From positions 1 to 64,000 of the forward strand of contig JAJPIZ010000009.1 in assembly GCA_021324435.1 (NCBI GenBank): a stretch of DNA of 64,000 nt, written 5' to 3'. The notes beneath the pieces are model-generated. The model was not told where the DNA came from. It worked only from the letters and a program-made list of their open reading frames with translations, and did not search any database. Shown here piece by piece: positions 17,089 to 25,459 of this stretch (position 1 is its first letter; the number at the start of each line of letters is the position of its first letter). Source of the DNA: Anaerolineae bacterium (GTDB lineage: Bacteria > Chloroflexota > Anaerolineae > Anaerolineales > Villigracilaceae). Made by a program: the position numbers and the translations under genes.

Positions 17089-19611
17089 TTATTTATTTGC
17101 TACGGTGACTTGTGTCACCGCGGTGTCCACGCGCTGATCGGTGCGGATGACCTGCAACTGCACCGCGTACAGACCATTCAATCCGGTTGTGTCCCACGTG
17201 GCAAGGATTCCATTTTCGACGGGCGTGGTCGAATCGGCGCCGACCTGAATCCATTCCTGCGGGTTGAGTCCCTGACCAACCAGAATGCGATAATGATCGA
17301 AGTCCGCGCCGGAAGCCGAGCCGACAAATTGCACTTTGCCGCCCACTTCTGCAAACATGGCTGGCGCACTGATGTGCACATTTGGATCATATTGCGGCGG
17401 CTGGATGGCGTCGTACGAAGTCGGCGCGGCGGGGATGTTGGCGGTTTTGGCCCAGGCCTGCGCTTCGGGCGGAATCACCATGAAGACCTTGTCTTCGATC
17501 AATTGCGGCGGCGTAAAGACGGTTGCCAGATATCCCGTCTCGCGGTTGACCGAGAAGGTTCGATACAAATTATCTGGCTGGACCGGTTCGTTCCCGTTCA
17601 GGAAAACTTCGCTCACGATAGACGGGCAATCTTTTGTTGGCAATAGCCCCGAAGGATCGCAGACATTCATCACGGTCACACCCGCGGGCACAGGCCAGCC
17701 ACTTGCGGGCAGGCCCTGTGATGCAAATTGCATCAACGCGCTCCAGAGTCCGCTGGAAACGCGCGGAGAAAAGCGCGGCGCATCGCTGGCATGAGTTCCC
17801 GTCCAGACCGCAACGAGGCGCGAGGGGGTGTAGCCAATCGTCCATGAATCCGAACTCGAATCGCTCTGACCGATCTTCACCCCTGCGGGCCGCCCGATTT
17901 CCAAAACGTTTGGATGACCCAGCGAAGGCCAGCGCGCGGTTTCGTCGCTCAACACATTGTTCATCAAATACGCGAGTTGTGGGGTCACGACCGGCTGGGC
18001 TTGCGGGTTGCTCCAATCCAGCCACAGCGAATGATCCAGCCCCTCGACGCGGAGCACGGCATAAGGTCCGGGCTGACCGTAACGCACGCCTTGCGCGTCG
18101 AGCGTCGCGTAGGCTGTTGCCATGTCAAGCAAAGTCTCATTTGATTGATCGAGTCCAAAAGAAGACTCGATGCGATTAACCGCCTCCGATCCCATCTGAT
18201 TTTGAATCGCCTGCCCGGCCGCAAGATAATCATTGGCAAGCGCGATGCGGGCGCGCGCCGGACCATGAAATTGCCCGTCGGGATTTTGAATATTGCTGGA
18301 CGATGGAATATCCCAAACCAGCGACGCGGGACTCAGCCCGCGCGTGAACGCCGTGAGATAAACAAACGGCTCCATCAGGGACCCGGGATCGTGCGCCGAT
18401 AAAAAGGCTGTTTCACTGCCTCGAAGTGTTTCACCCACCGCCGCCAGAATTTGTCCGTTTTGTGGATCGAGAATCAGCGCGCTCGCGGATGGCTCGCTGA
18501 CATTCGTGCCCGGCGGCAAAGCCGGAAGCAGGCGCGCTGCCTCACATGGAGCGGATGGGTCGGCCATGGTTTCGAGCCGCGCCGCGTAGACGAGCGTGGC
18601 GCAGGTTGCCTGTTGTTGAAGATCGTAATCGAGAGTCGTGGTGATGATCAATCCGCCGCGCTCGATGCGGTCGCGCGTGAATTGCTGGTCGAGTTGATTG
18701 AGCGCGAGATTGAGGAAGGCATCCCCTTCTTTCTCGCCCCCCAAATTCGCAGAATTTTGGGAGAGATGGACGGGGGCGGGGGAAACCGCCAGCGCATCGT
18801 TTGCCTGTTGAGTCGAGATGATCTTCAAAGACGCCATGACATAAATCAAATCCCGCCCGCGTTGCAGAGCCACATCTTTGGCATCGAACGGATTCAAACT
18901 GGGCGCGTCACTGACCGCGGCCAGCACTGCGGACTCGGCGGGAGTTAACTCGGAGGCGGATTTGCCGAAATAAATCTGCGAGGCCGCGTCCACGCCGAAT
19001 GCGCGATTGCCATAGTTCGCCGAGTTGAGATACCACTCCAGGATTTGAGTCCGCCCAAACCTGGCGGTGACTTGCGCGGCGAGGATGCGTTCGCGCAAAG
19101 CGCGCCGCAGTGAAGGTTTCTCGTTGTAGAGCAACAAATCCGAAACAAGTTTTTGCGCGATGGTCGGATGCGAATCGGGATTCTGCCAATCAATCAGGGA
19201 ATAGCCGGAATGATTCCAAAAGGATGGGTCAGTCACCGCGACTGTGGCCTGCGCCAGAAAATCCGGCAGATGTTGAGGAGTCTGCGGGTTGAGCGGGATG
19301 TAACGCCGCGTCGCATCGTTGGGCGCGAACGTCAACAAAAGATGCTGGCCGGTGCGATCATAGACGCGCGTCGGCTGGAGTAAAAGTCCATCCGGTGGGT
19401 TCAGCAGAGAGGGGAGAAGATCAACATTGGGGAGATCGCGCGTCAAGTCGGCGTAGGCCAGCGCGGCGAGCAGGATGATGATTGCGATCAATAACGAAAG
19501 GATGATTCCAAATCCCACGCCGCCCATGCGGGAACGGGTTTCGCGCGTATGACGCTGTTCAGCGCGGCGGGCGCGTCGGCGGCGAACGATACTGATCGTT
19601 TGTGCAGGCAT
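17089..19611 (-). CDS. Class A penicillin-binding-protein-like protein with degenerate active sites
   Basis: An 840-residue protein with the layout of a bifunctional PBP: basic N-terminus, one membrane helix (about 33-55), GT51 domain (about 90-270), transpeptidase domain (about 370-660) and a C-terminal beta region. The fold signatures are clear (ILEWYLNSANYGNRAFG, SELTPAESAVLAA). However the first GT51 catalytic Glu of EDxxFxxHxG is replaced (TDPSFWNHSG). The transpeptidase SxxK motif reads SLME, and the KTG motif reads KIG. It is probably a structural or regulatory pseudo-enzyme of peptidoglycan synthesis, although the nucleophile Ser remains. Confidence 0.85.
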   Translation of the reverse strand: MPAQTISIVRRRRARRAEQRHTRETRSRMGGVGFGIILSLLIAIIILLAALAYADLTRDLPNVDLLPSLLNPPDGLLLQPTRVYDRTGQHLLLTFAPNDATRRYIPLNPQTPQHLPDFLAQATVAVTDPSFWNHSGYSLIDWQNPDSHPTIAQKLVSDLLLYNEKPSLRRALRERILAAQVTARFGRTQILEWYLNSANYGNRAFGVDAASQIYFGKSASELTPAESAVLAAVSDAPSLNPFDAKDVALQRGRDLIYVMASLKIISTQQANDALAVSPAPVHLSQNSANLGGEKEGDAFLNLALNQLDQQFTRDRIERGGLIITTTLDYDLQQQATCATLVYAARLETMADPSAPCEAARLLPALPPGTNVSEPSASALILDPQNGQILAAVGETLRGSETAFLSAHDPGSLMEPFVYLTAFTRGLSPASLVWDIPSSSNIQNPDGQFHGPARARIALANDYLAAGQAIQNQMGSEAVNRIESSFGLDQSNETLLDMATAYATLDAQGVRYGQPGPYAVLRVEGLDHSLWLDWSNPQAQPVVTPQLAYLMNNVLSDETARWPSLGHPNVLEIGRPAGVKIGQSDSSSDSWTIGYTPSRLVAVWTGTHASDAPRFSPRVSSGLWSALMQFASQGLPASGWPVPAGVTVMNVCDPSGLLPTKDCPSIVSEVFLNGNEPVQPDNLYRTFSVNRETGYLATVFTPPQLIEDKVFMVIPPEAQAWAKTANIPAAPTSYDAIQPPQYDPNVHISAPAMFAEVGGKVQFVGSASGADFDHYRILVGQGLNPQEWIQVGADSTTPVENGILATWDTTGLNGLYAVQLQVIRTDQRVDTAVTQVTVANK

Positions 19612-19672
19612 GTTTGAATTATGCCATGAAAGAAAAAGAGGAAGCGAAGAAAGAATCGGGGTAGGGGATGGT

Positions 19673-20587
19673 CTATTGTCTGACGCGCACCAACGCGTCG
19701 GTCATCTTTGCAACGCGCACCATGTACTCCACATCATGCACGCGGACAATGTCCGCGCCGCGCGTGATGCCCACCGAGACCGCCGCAGCAGTTCCCTCCA
19801 CGCGTTGATTCGCGGGCAGGTCGAGGGTGAAGCCGATGAACGACTTGCGCGAGGGGCCTAACAAAACGGGGAAGCCGAGGGCGCGGATTTCGTCGAGGCG
19901 GTTGATCAGTTCCAGATTATGTTCGACCTTTTTGCCGAATCCAATCCCCGGGTCCAGAATGATGCGGCTGTCGTCAACGCCCGCGCCGCGCGCGATGTTC
20001 ACACTGTCCATCAATTCGCGCTTCACATCCTCGATCAGGTTTTGATATTCTGCGCCGATGTACGCGCTGCCGAGTTGCGAGCGCACTTCCACGCTGGCCG
20101 GGTTGCTTCGATTGTGCATCAGAATCACCGGACATTTTGCTTTGGCAACAACATTCCGCAATTCGGGATCAGCGCGCAACGCCCACACATCATTGACAAT
20201 GTGAGCGCCTTCGTTCAACGCTTCTTCCGCGATGGCGGATTTATATGTGTCAATCGAGATCAATATATTTGGAAATTCTTTAACGAGCGCTTTGATGACA
20301 GGGATGACGCGCCGCCTCTCCTCCTCGACGGCGATCGGCTCCGACCCCGGACGCGTTGACTCCCCCCCGACATCCAAGATAGCCGCGCCCGCGCTGACAA
20401 ATCCCTGTGCTTGCTCAACAGCCGCCCTCACCCCTTCACCTCTCTCCCAACCTTGGGAAAGGGGTTGGGGTGAGGGCGATAACAGGCCGTCGCCGGAAAA
20501 ACTATCAGGCGTGACATTAAGAACGCCCATCACATACGTGCGGGCTCCCCAGTCGAAAGTGAAGTTGCCGACGGTGAGTGGTTTCAT
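19673..20587 (-). CDS. folP: Dihydropteroate synthase
   Basis: A 304-residue enzyme that joins 4-aminobenzoate to the pterin pyrophosphate in folate synthesis. Signatures are VMGVLNVTPDSFS, DVGGESTRPGS, VNDVWAL, and DPGIGFGK. A palindromic element encodes residues about 37-55 (LSPSPQPLSQGWERGEG region). This flexible loop follows the first strand and its loop residue (Asn24 region), so the insertion is in frame and probably tolerated. The folate gene folK lies two genes upstream on the same strand. Confidence 0.95.
   Translation of the reverse strand: MKPLTVGNFTFDWGARTYVMGVLNVTPDSFSGDGLLSPSPQPLSQGWERGEGVRAAVEQAQGFVSAGAAILDVGGESTRPGSEPIAVEEERRRVIPVIKALVKEFPNILISIDTYKSAIAEEALNEGAHIVNDVWALRADPELRNVVAKAKCPVILMHNRSNPASVEVRSQLGSAYIGAEYQNLIEDVKRELMDSVNIARGAGVDDSRIILDPGIGFGKKVEHNLELINRLDEIRALGFPVLLGPSRKSFIGFTLDLPANQRVEGTAAAVSVGITRGADIVRVHDVEYMVRVAKMTDALVRVRQ
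20424..20477. repeat. 54-base palindromic element inside folP
   Basis: Outer stem GCCCTCACCCC/GGGGTGAGGGC, inner stem CTCCC/GGGA type. It encodes 18-19 residues within folP in frame. It belongs to the same GGGTGAGGG-type class as the element in mevalonate kinase. Confidence 0.9.
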
Positions 20588-20597
20588 GGATGCAATT

Positions 20598-20669
20598 TGT
20601 CATGCTGAGCGTAGCGAAGCATCTCGTTCTTGTCCGAGACTCCTCGCTGCTATGCGGCTCAGAGTGACA
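20598..20669. repeat. Palindrome of the TCATTCTGAG family between folP and its neighbour
   Basis: Starts TGTCATGCTGAGC and ends GCTCAGAGTGACA, with an internal GCGAAGCATCTCG. It fills most of the 89-base gap. Confidence 0.85.
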
Positions 20670-20676
20670 CAACCAT

Positions 20677-21099
20677 CTACGGTATCTGATCCAGCGGACG
20701 CGAAAGCCAGGCCTCGGCCTCATCCATGTTCGTGAACAACTTCATGGCTGAGGCGGTTTCGGGCAGGGCCAGCGCGGCAATCTCGCGGATGGCGTTGGCG
20801 GTCCTCTCGTTTGCAACCACAACCGCCAGACGGATGTTGCGCGCCGATGGGTCGCTGTTGACTTCGACGGCGGTGCGGATGGCTTTTTCGGGAATCTCCT
20901 TCACCGCGCGCAGGTCATACAGGTTGCGGGTGAGGCGGTCGGAGCCGAGCAGATGATCGAGCGCGAACTCGCGCCATTCTTTGAGGGTGGCGTCCGAGAG
21001 ATCGGTGAAGGTCAGCGTCATGCCGCCATCTGCGCGGCGGACGGCGTTCATGCCAACGCCGGGTTTGGGAGTCCAATTCAGGGGCTTGAGTTCGGTCAT
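20677..21099 (-). CDS. SpoIIAA/STAS-like hypothetical protein
   Basis: A 140-residue protein with alternating strands and helices. The central part (DRLTRNLYDLRAVKEIPEKA) and the final FTNMDEAEAWLSRP are typical of SpoIIAA/STAS-like proteins that read 'MDEAxxWL'. There is no phosphorylatable Ser loop that I can identify, and I do not assign a function. It lies between folK and folP on the same strand, 30 bases past folK, so it is probably co-transcribed with the folate genes. Confidence 0.65.
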   Translation of the reverse strand: MTELKPLNWTPKPGVGMNAVRRADGGMTLTFTDLSDATLKEWREFALDHLLGSDRLTRNLYDLRAVKEIPEKAIRTAVEVNSDPSARNIRLAVVVANERTANAIREIAALALPETASAMKLFTNMDEAEAWLSRPLDQIP

Positions 21100-21129
21100 C
21101 GCTTCTCCTCTTCTTGCCGCATTATAACG

Positions 21130-21606
21130 TCACTCGTACGGTTTGACGCCGCTCGCGTCGCATTTGGTCAGCAGTTGAGCGACCGTTTTATCCAAAATCG
21201 GATGAACGAAATCCGGCGCGATGTCTGCCAGCGGGACCAGGACAAAGGCGCGTTTATGCAGATGCGGATGCGGGATGGTCAGCGATTCGGATTCCAAGAC
21301 GAGGTCGTCATAAAACAGGATGTCAATGTCAATGAGACGCGGCCCCCAGCGGAAAGTCTTCACGCGTCCTGCCTGGACCTCGATCTGCTTGAGGCGCTTC
21401 AAGAGGGACTCTGGCTCGAGGTCTGTTTCGCACTTAACTGCCATGTTGAGGAACGCGGGCTGATCGGTGTAGCCCCAGGGCGCGGTTTCATAGATTTTGG
21501 ACCGTGGACCGAGGACGATGGGCGGTGACAACAAATCAATCGCCGCGTGCAGATTGGCAAGGCGGTCGCCGAGGTTGGTTCCGAGGGCGAGGTAGATCGT
21601 TTTCAC
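21130..21606 (-). CDS. folK: 2-amino-4-hydroxy-6-hydroxymethyldihydropteridine pyrophosphokinase
   Basis: About 158 residues. It transfers pyrophosphate from ATP to the pterin, making the substrate of folP. Landmarks are YLALGTNLGDRLANL at the start, RWGPRLIDIDILFYDD (the metal and substrate Asp residues), and PHPHLHKRAFVLVPL. Two adjacent GTG codons (21609, 21606) could start it. Both lie in a dispersed TTTCACCACAAAGGCACGAAG-type repeat, so the start codon is repeat-derived. I choose the second. Confidence 0.93.
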   Translation of the reverse strand: MKTIYLALGTNLGDRLANLHAAIDLLSPPIVLGPRSKIYETAPWGYTDQPAFLNMAVKCETDLEPESLLKRLKQIEVQAGRVKTFRWGPRLIDIDILFYDDLVLESESLTIPHPHLHKRAFVLVPLADIAPDFVHPILDKTVAQLLTKCDASGVKPYE

Positions 21607-21633
21607 CACAAAGGCACGAAGAACACAAAGGTT

Positions 21634-22058
21634 TCAATTTGATTCACAAAGAGTCTTAGCCAGCACAAAACGTTTGATGCCGTTTTTCAAAACAGGTACA
21701 TTGAAATTAATCAAAAGTCCAAGCCAATGCCCGGAAAGGCGGAGATAAGTCAACAGTTGGGCTTCATGGATTGGCTCCAGCCGCTCCACTGATTTCAATT
21801 CTACGACAACAAGCCCGCCGACTACTTCATCCATTCGATAACCACATTCCAATTCAACACCTTTGTATTTTATCGGAAGTTGTACTTCAGTTTCGATTGA
21901 AATATTCCGCAGTTCAAGTTCGTGACGATGACAAGTCTGGTAAGCAGATTCGAGTAAACCGGGACCAAGTTGTTTGTGCACTTCAATCGCCGCGCCGATG
22001 ATCTGGTTCGAGAGCTCATTTGCTCTTTCCTTGTCCTTCTCATTTATATTTCCTCCAT
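21634..22058 (-). pseudogene. GxxExxY-family protein with a one-base disruption near the start
   Basis: The intact frame 21634-21981 encodes the family core: GLLESAY (GxxExxY), and a PD-(D/E)xK-like [16 protein letters not shown]. Upstream codons still encode the expected N-terminal helix ([18 protein letters not shown]), but that frame lacks a start. The ATG at 22058 begins MEEI and then reaches a stop; removing one base after it would join MEEI to [11 protein letters not shown]. It is either a recent frameshift or a sequencing error. The protein otherwise might start at the GTG at 21981, with no good ribosome site. Family function is unknown. Confidence 0.7.
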
Positions 22059-22061
22059 CTC

Positions 22062-22140
22062 ATCACAGAGACACAAAGAACCGAAAGATTCCTTTGTGCT
22101 CACGGAGAAAAACTCTGTGCATTCTGTGCCTTTGTGGTGA
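22062..22140. repeat. Dispersed CACAGAGACACAAAG repeat
   Basis: Two arms resembling inverted copies (CACAGAGACACAAAG... and ...TCTGTGCCTTTGTGGTGA) between the GxxExxY gene and the thiolase stop. Related stretches occur at 21604-21630, 26379-26441, 37975-38010 and 39861-39965. Confidence 0.7.
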
Positions 22141-22141
22141 A

Positions 22142-23362
22142 TTAAATTCTTTCAATGATTGTGGCTATTGCCATGCCATGACCGATGCACATGGTCTGCA
22201 ATCCGTATTTCGCTTTGCGGCGGATTAATTCGTAGACCAGTTTCGTCATTAGAATCGCGCCCGTTGCGCCAAGCGGATGCCCGTGCGCGATGGCTCCACC
22301 GTTGGGATTGACGCAAGTCAAATCAACGTTCAATTCTTTTGCCCATGCGAGGACGACGGATGCAAAGGCTTCGTTGATTTCGATGACGTCCATGTCTTGC
22401 AAAGTCAAACCTGCGCGCTTCAAAGCTTTTTGCGTGGCGGGGATCGGACCATCGAGCATCAGCGTTGGGTCAGAACCGACCACGACGCGCGTATCAATTC
22501 GGGCCAGCGGACTCAAGTTATATCGTCCGACTGCGTCGGGTGAGGCGAGCAGAAGCGCGGCGGCGCCGTCGGAGACTTGGGAAGAATTCGCGGCAGTGAT
22601 CACGCCGTCTGGTTTGAAGACCGGTTGGAGGGCGCGCATCTTGTCGCGGTCGGGAGGGCGGCGGACGCCCTGGTCAACGGAAAAAAGATTTGGAGCTTGC
22701 CCTGAGCTTGTCGAAGGGTCCGATTCGAGGCGCTTCGGGTCTCGATACTCCTTCGCTTCGCTCAGGATGCTCGACCCGCGAGTCAAATCAATGGGAAGAA
22801 TCTGTTCGTTGAAGAATCCGGAGTCAATGGCGTGTCCCGCTTTGATGTGCGATTGAAAGGCGTAATTGTCCAGTTCGTCGCGGGTCAGATTCCATTTTTC
22901 GGCCATGAGTTCCGCGCTGAGTCCCTGATGAATCAACTTGTGTCCAACGTCGGGCCACTCACGCGGATAATCCGCGCCGAGCGGCTGGTGCGACATCATC
23001 TCAGTGCCGCCCGCCAGGACGAGATCGGCGTCGCCGGAGAGGATGACCTGCGACGCGAAATGGATTGCCTGCTGACTCGAGCCGCACATGCGGTTGATGC
23101 TGACGCCCGGCACGTGGACGGGAACGCCGGACTTGAGCGTGCTGAGCCGCGCGAGATTGCCACCCTGATCGCCGATGGGCGTGACCACGCCCCAGATCAC
23201 ATCGTCGAGGCGCGCCGGGTCAACGCCCGCACGCTTGGCCGCTTCGCGCATCACGAGCGAAGCCAGTTCAACAGGCTGAAAGGAATGCAGCGCGCCGCTT
23301 TCTTTTCCCAAGCCAATCGCGGTGCGGACGGCGGAGATGATGAAGACGTCTGAGTCGGACAT
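22142..23362 (-). CDS. Thiolase (acetyl-CoA acyltransferase)
   Basis: A 406-residue thiolase. It has the nucleophile Cys in NRMCGSS, the catalytic His in NPNGGAIAHGHPLGATG and the second Cys in CIGHGM. It probably acts in fatty-acid beta-oxidation or biosynthetic condensation. Between the N- and C-terminal domains it carries an extra stretch (EAKEYRDPKRLESD, then PSTSSGQA) encoded by palindromic repeats, about 30 residues in frame. That insertion lies at the loop where other thiolases have a short linker, so activity may be retained. Confidence 0.92.
   Translation of the reverse strand: MSDSDVFIISAVRTAIGLGKESGALHSFQPVELASLVMREAAKRAGVDPARLDDVIWGVVTPIGDQGGNLARLSTLKSGVPVHVPGVSINRMCGSSQQAIHFASQVILSGDADLVLAGGTEMMSHQPLGADYPREWPDVGHKLIHQGLSAELMAEKWNLTRDELDNYAFQSHIKAGHAIDSGFFNEQILPIDLTRGSSILSEAKEYRDPKRLESDPSTSSGQAPNLFSVDQGVRRPPDRDKMRALQPVFKPDGVITAANSSQVSDGAAALLLASPDAVGRYNLSPLARIDTRVVVGSDPTLMLDGPIPATQKALKRAGLTLQDMDVIEINEAFASVVLAWAKELNVDLTCVNPNGGAIAHGHPLGATGAILMTKLVYELIRRKAKYGLQTMCIGHGMAIATIIERI
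22700..22779. repeat. Composite palindromic repeat inside the thiolase gene
   Basis: Two parts: a 19-base CCCTGAGCTTGTCGAAGGG unit (22700-22718), matching 5568-5586 at all but one base, and a second stem with CGGGTC...GACCCG arms (22736-22779). The reading frame continues through both. Confidence 0.85.
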
Positions 23363-23478
23363 GATTTTCTTCCTAATGGATTTTTGTTGCGTTAGTACAG
23401 AATATTTATAATGCAGTTTTTATAAATTATACGTTGAAGAAAAGACCTGAAAATGGGAGTGATTTAGAACATATGGTT

Positions 23479-23484
23479 TATAAT
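23479..23484 (+). promoter_or_regulatory. Candidate -10 box of the restriction-modification operon
   Basis: A perfect TATAAT 37 bases before the methyltransferase ATG; no convincing -35 box is visible. Confidence 0.35.
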
Positions 23485-23520
23485 TGAGGCTACCACCAAA
23501 TCTCTGGTTGGAAGGTTTCA

Positions 23521-24327
23521 ATGACAAAACCCCGAATCTTCTTTGAGAGCAATACAGTTAAATTGTTGAATGACGATGTAATCACTACCACATTAATTGA
23601 AAATGGTAGTATTGACCTTATTGTTACCTCGCCTCCATATAATGTTGACATTCAATATAATTCTCACAAAGACGACCTTACTTACAGTGAGTACCTTGAA
23701 TTTAGCAGAAAATGGATGAGTCGATGTTTCGAATGGCTCAAAGATGAGGGGCGTTTCTGTTTGAACGTTCCCTTGGATAAAAACAAAGGTGGACAGCAAA
23801 GTGTTGGAGCAGACATTACCACCATTGCTAAACAGTTAGGATTCCAGTATCACTCAACCATTATTTGGAATGAAGGAAATATATCACGAAGAACTGCATG
23901 GGGTTCTTGGATGAGCGCGTCCGCTCCGTTCGTCATTGCTCCTGTGGAATTAATAATTGTGCTATACAAGAAACGGTGGAAGAAAAATGGCGGGAGCGGG
24001 GTGTCCGATATTACCAAAACCGAATTTATGGATTGGACAAACGGCGTATGGGCCTTTAGTGGTGAAAGCAAGAAGAAAATAGGACATCCTGCACCGTTTC
24101 CGATTGAATTACCACGAAGGTGCATTAAGTTATTTAGCTTCGTGGGTGATGTAGTGCTTGATCCATTTAGTGGCAGTGGCTCAACTGTAATTGCTGCTGC
24201 GTTAAACAAAAGACTTGGTGTGGGGATCGAAATTGATGAGAAATATTGTGAATTGTCAAGAAAGCGTATCATCAATTTGACATCTGCTTCTCAAGAACCA
24301 TTCAAACTAATGGTGGAGAGTAAATGA
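23521..24327 (+). CDS. DNA methyltransferase (N4-cytosine/N6-adenine, beta order)
   Basis: A 268-residue enzyme that should transfer a methyl group from SAM to an exocyclic amino group in DNA. Motif IV (TSPPY, residues 36-40) comes first, and motif I (DPFSGSGS, about residue 215) comes last, the beta-class order. SPPY suggests an N4-cytosine or N6-adenine target. Together with the overlapping downstream HNH nuclease it forms a type II-like restriction-modification pair. The DNA is visibly more AT-rich than its neighbours, which points to horizontal acquisition. Confidence 0.92.
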   Translation: MTKPRIFFESNTVKLLNDDVITTTLIENGSIDLIVTSPPYNVDIQYNSHKDDLTYSEYLEFSRKWMSRCFEWLKDEGRFCLNVPLDKNKGGQQSVGADITTIAKQLGFQYHSTIIWNEGNISRRTAWGSWMSASAPFVIAPVELIIVLYKKRWKKNGGSGVSDITKTEFMDWTNGVWAFSGESKKKIGHPAPFPIELPRRCIKLFSFVGDVVLDPFSGSGSTVIAAALNKRLGVGIEIDEKYCELSRKRIINLTSASQEPFKLMVESK

Positions 24328-24902
24328 CGCGCGCCATTCGAGATTTACTGTTGGAGTATTTTATAAGTCACCCAAACCAAGAGCTTGAACACGGACCAGT
24401 TGTTGATTGGGTAACAGAGCAATGGTTGTTGGAACATAAAACACCACCAAGAGATCCTTGGAGAGGTATTCGTGCTCTTCACCAAGAAGGCATCTTAATT
24501 AAAGTTAGTAAGGGCATCTACAAATACGACCCAGAGGCAACAACGCATAGAGAACTCGAAGACTTTACGCCTGAACAAAAAGAACAAATTTTTAAGCGAG
24601 ACGACTATCGCTGTGTAATCTGTGGGCGTGGACGACGAGATGGTATGGAAATTCATGCAGATCATATTGTTCCTAAAGATAAAGGTGGAAAAGCAGAAAT
24701 CTCTAATGGACAAACCTTGTGTTCGGAGCATAACTTTAGAAAGAAAAACTATAAGCAAACAGAAACAGGCAAGAGAATGTTTATACATTTGTATGAACTT
24801 GCAAAAGACAAAGGTGATGATGATTTGAAAAGGTTTTGCGCTGAAATTCTCGAAGTCTTTGAGAAAAATGGCATCAATGGCCATATCGAATGGAAACGTT
24901 AA
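24324..24902 (+). CDS. Winged-helix/HNH restriction endonuclease
   Basis: A 192-residue protein overlapping the methyltransferase by four bases (ATGA). Residues 1-70 look like a winged-helix domain, which may read the target. Residues 85-145 form an HNH (treble-clef) nuclease: CVIC at 97-100, the His in HADH (113-114), Asn128 and LCSEHN. The remaining 45 residues are helical. It is probably the restriction partner of the methyltransferase; target and cut site cannot be read. Like its partner it is AT-rich. Confidence 0.88.
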   Translation: MTRAIRDLLLEYFISHPNQELEHGPVVDWVTEQWLLEHKTPPRDPWRGIRALHQEGILIKVSKGIYKYDPEATTHRELEDFTPEQKEQIFKRDDYRCVICGRGRRDGMEIHADHIVPKDKGGKAEISNGQTLCSEHNFRKKNYKQTETGKRMFIHLYELAKDKGDDDLKRFCAEILEVFEKNGINGHIEWKR

Positions 24903-24970
24903 AAGCACGGTTATTACTCGCCTCTTAGCTGGCCAGCCAGCTTTCTATTGATGAAAGAGGTGGTCTCCCC

Positions 24971-25339
24971 ATGAGTCCAATCCGCATGTCAAAGTTAGAG
25001 TCAGGAATGCGCATTGTGCTTGAGTTCAATGAGGCCTTCAACCATCACGACGTGGCAGGCATGATGAAGTTGATGGGCGACGATTGCATCTTTGAAAACA
25101 CGAGTCCCGCGCCGGATGGTACTGTGTACTCAGGGAAAGAAGCGGTCACGAAATTCTGGCAGGAGTTCTTTCGCCAGTCACCGCAGGCTCACATCGAGAT
25201 CGAGGAGATCTTTGGCATGGGTCTGCGTTGTGTGATGCGCTGGAGATATGATTGGGGCAATGGACACGTCCGCGGCGTGGACATATTCAAATTGAAAGAA
25301 GGTCTCATCTGCGAGAAGTTGTCGTATGTGAAGGGATAG
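24971..25339 (+). CDS. SnoaL-like/NTF2-fold protein
   Basis: A 122-residue small cone-shaped domain: FNEAFNHHDVAGMMKLMGDDC is the typical helix-turn of SnoaL-like proteins, and VDIFKLKEGLICEKLSYVK is the last strand pair. Such folds act as isomerases, hydrolases or binding proteins; none can be assigned. It starts with ATG at 24971 after a short GGTGG stretch. It stands 68 bases after the restriction operon on the same strand, but the base composition returns to the background level. Confidence 0.8.
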   Translation: MSPIRMSKLESGMRIVLEFNEAFNHHDVAGMMKLMGDDCIFENTSPAPDGTVYSGKEAVTKFWQEFFRQSPQAHIEIEEIFGMGLRCVMRWRYDWGNGHVRGVDIFKLKEGLICEKLSYVKG

Positions 25340-25353
25340 TTTATGTAAATCGC

Positions 25354-25423
25354 TGGTCGAGTAGGCGGCGGGATTTCGATACGGCCTTCGGCCTACTCAA
25401 TCACCGCCGCTGTATCGAGACCA
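25354..25423. repeat. Palindromic TGGTCGAGTAGG/CCTACTC repeat
   Basis: Arms TGGTC and GACCA enclose GGCGGCGGGATT and CACCGCCGC segments. It is followed by a half copy of the CTCAGAATGACATG repeat (25432-25445) just upstream of the next gene. Confidence 0.8.
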
Positions 25424-25459
25424 GAAGCTCCCTCAGAATGACATGTGAAAGGAGAATCC

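Noticed and set aside
23521-24902. Phage or prophage origin for the methyltransferase/HNH pair
   Set aside because: No other phage gene is nearby, and the coupling fits a restriction-modification pair.
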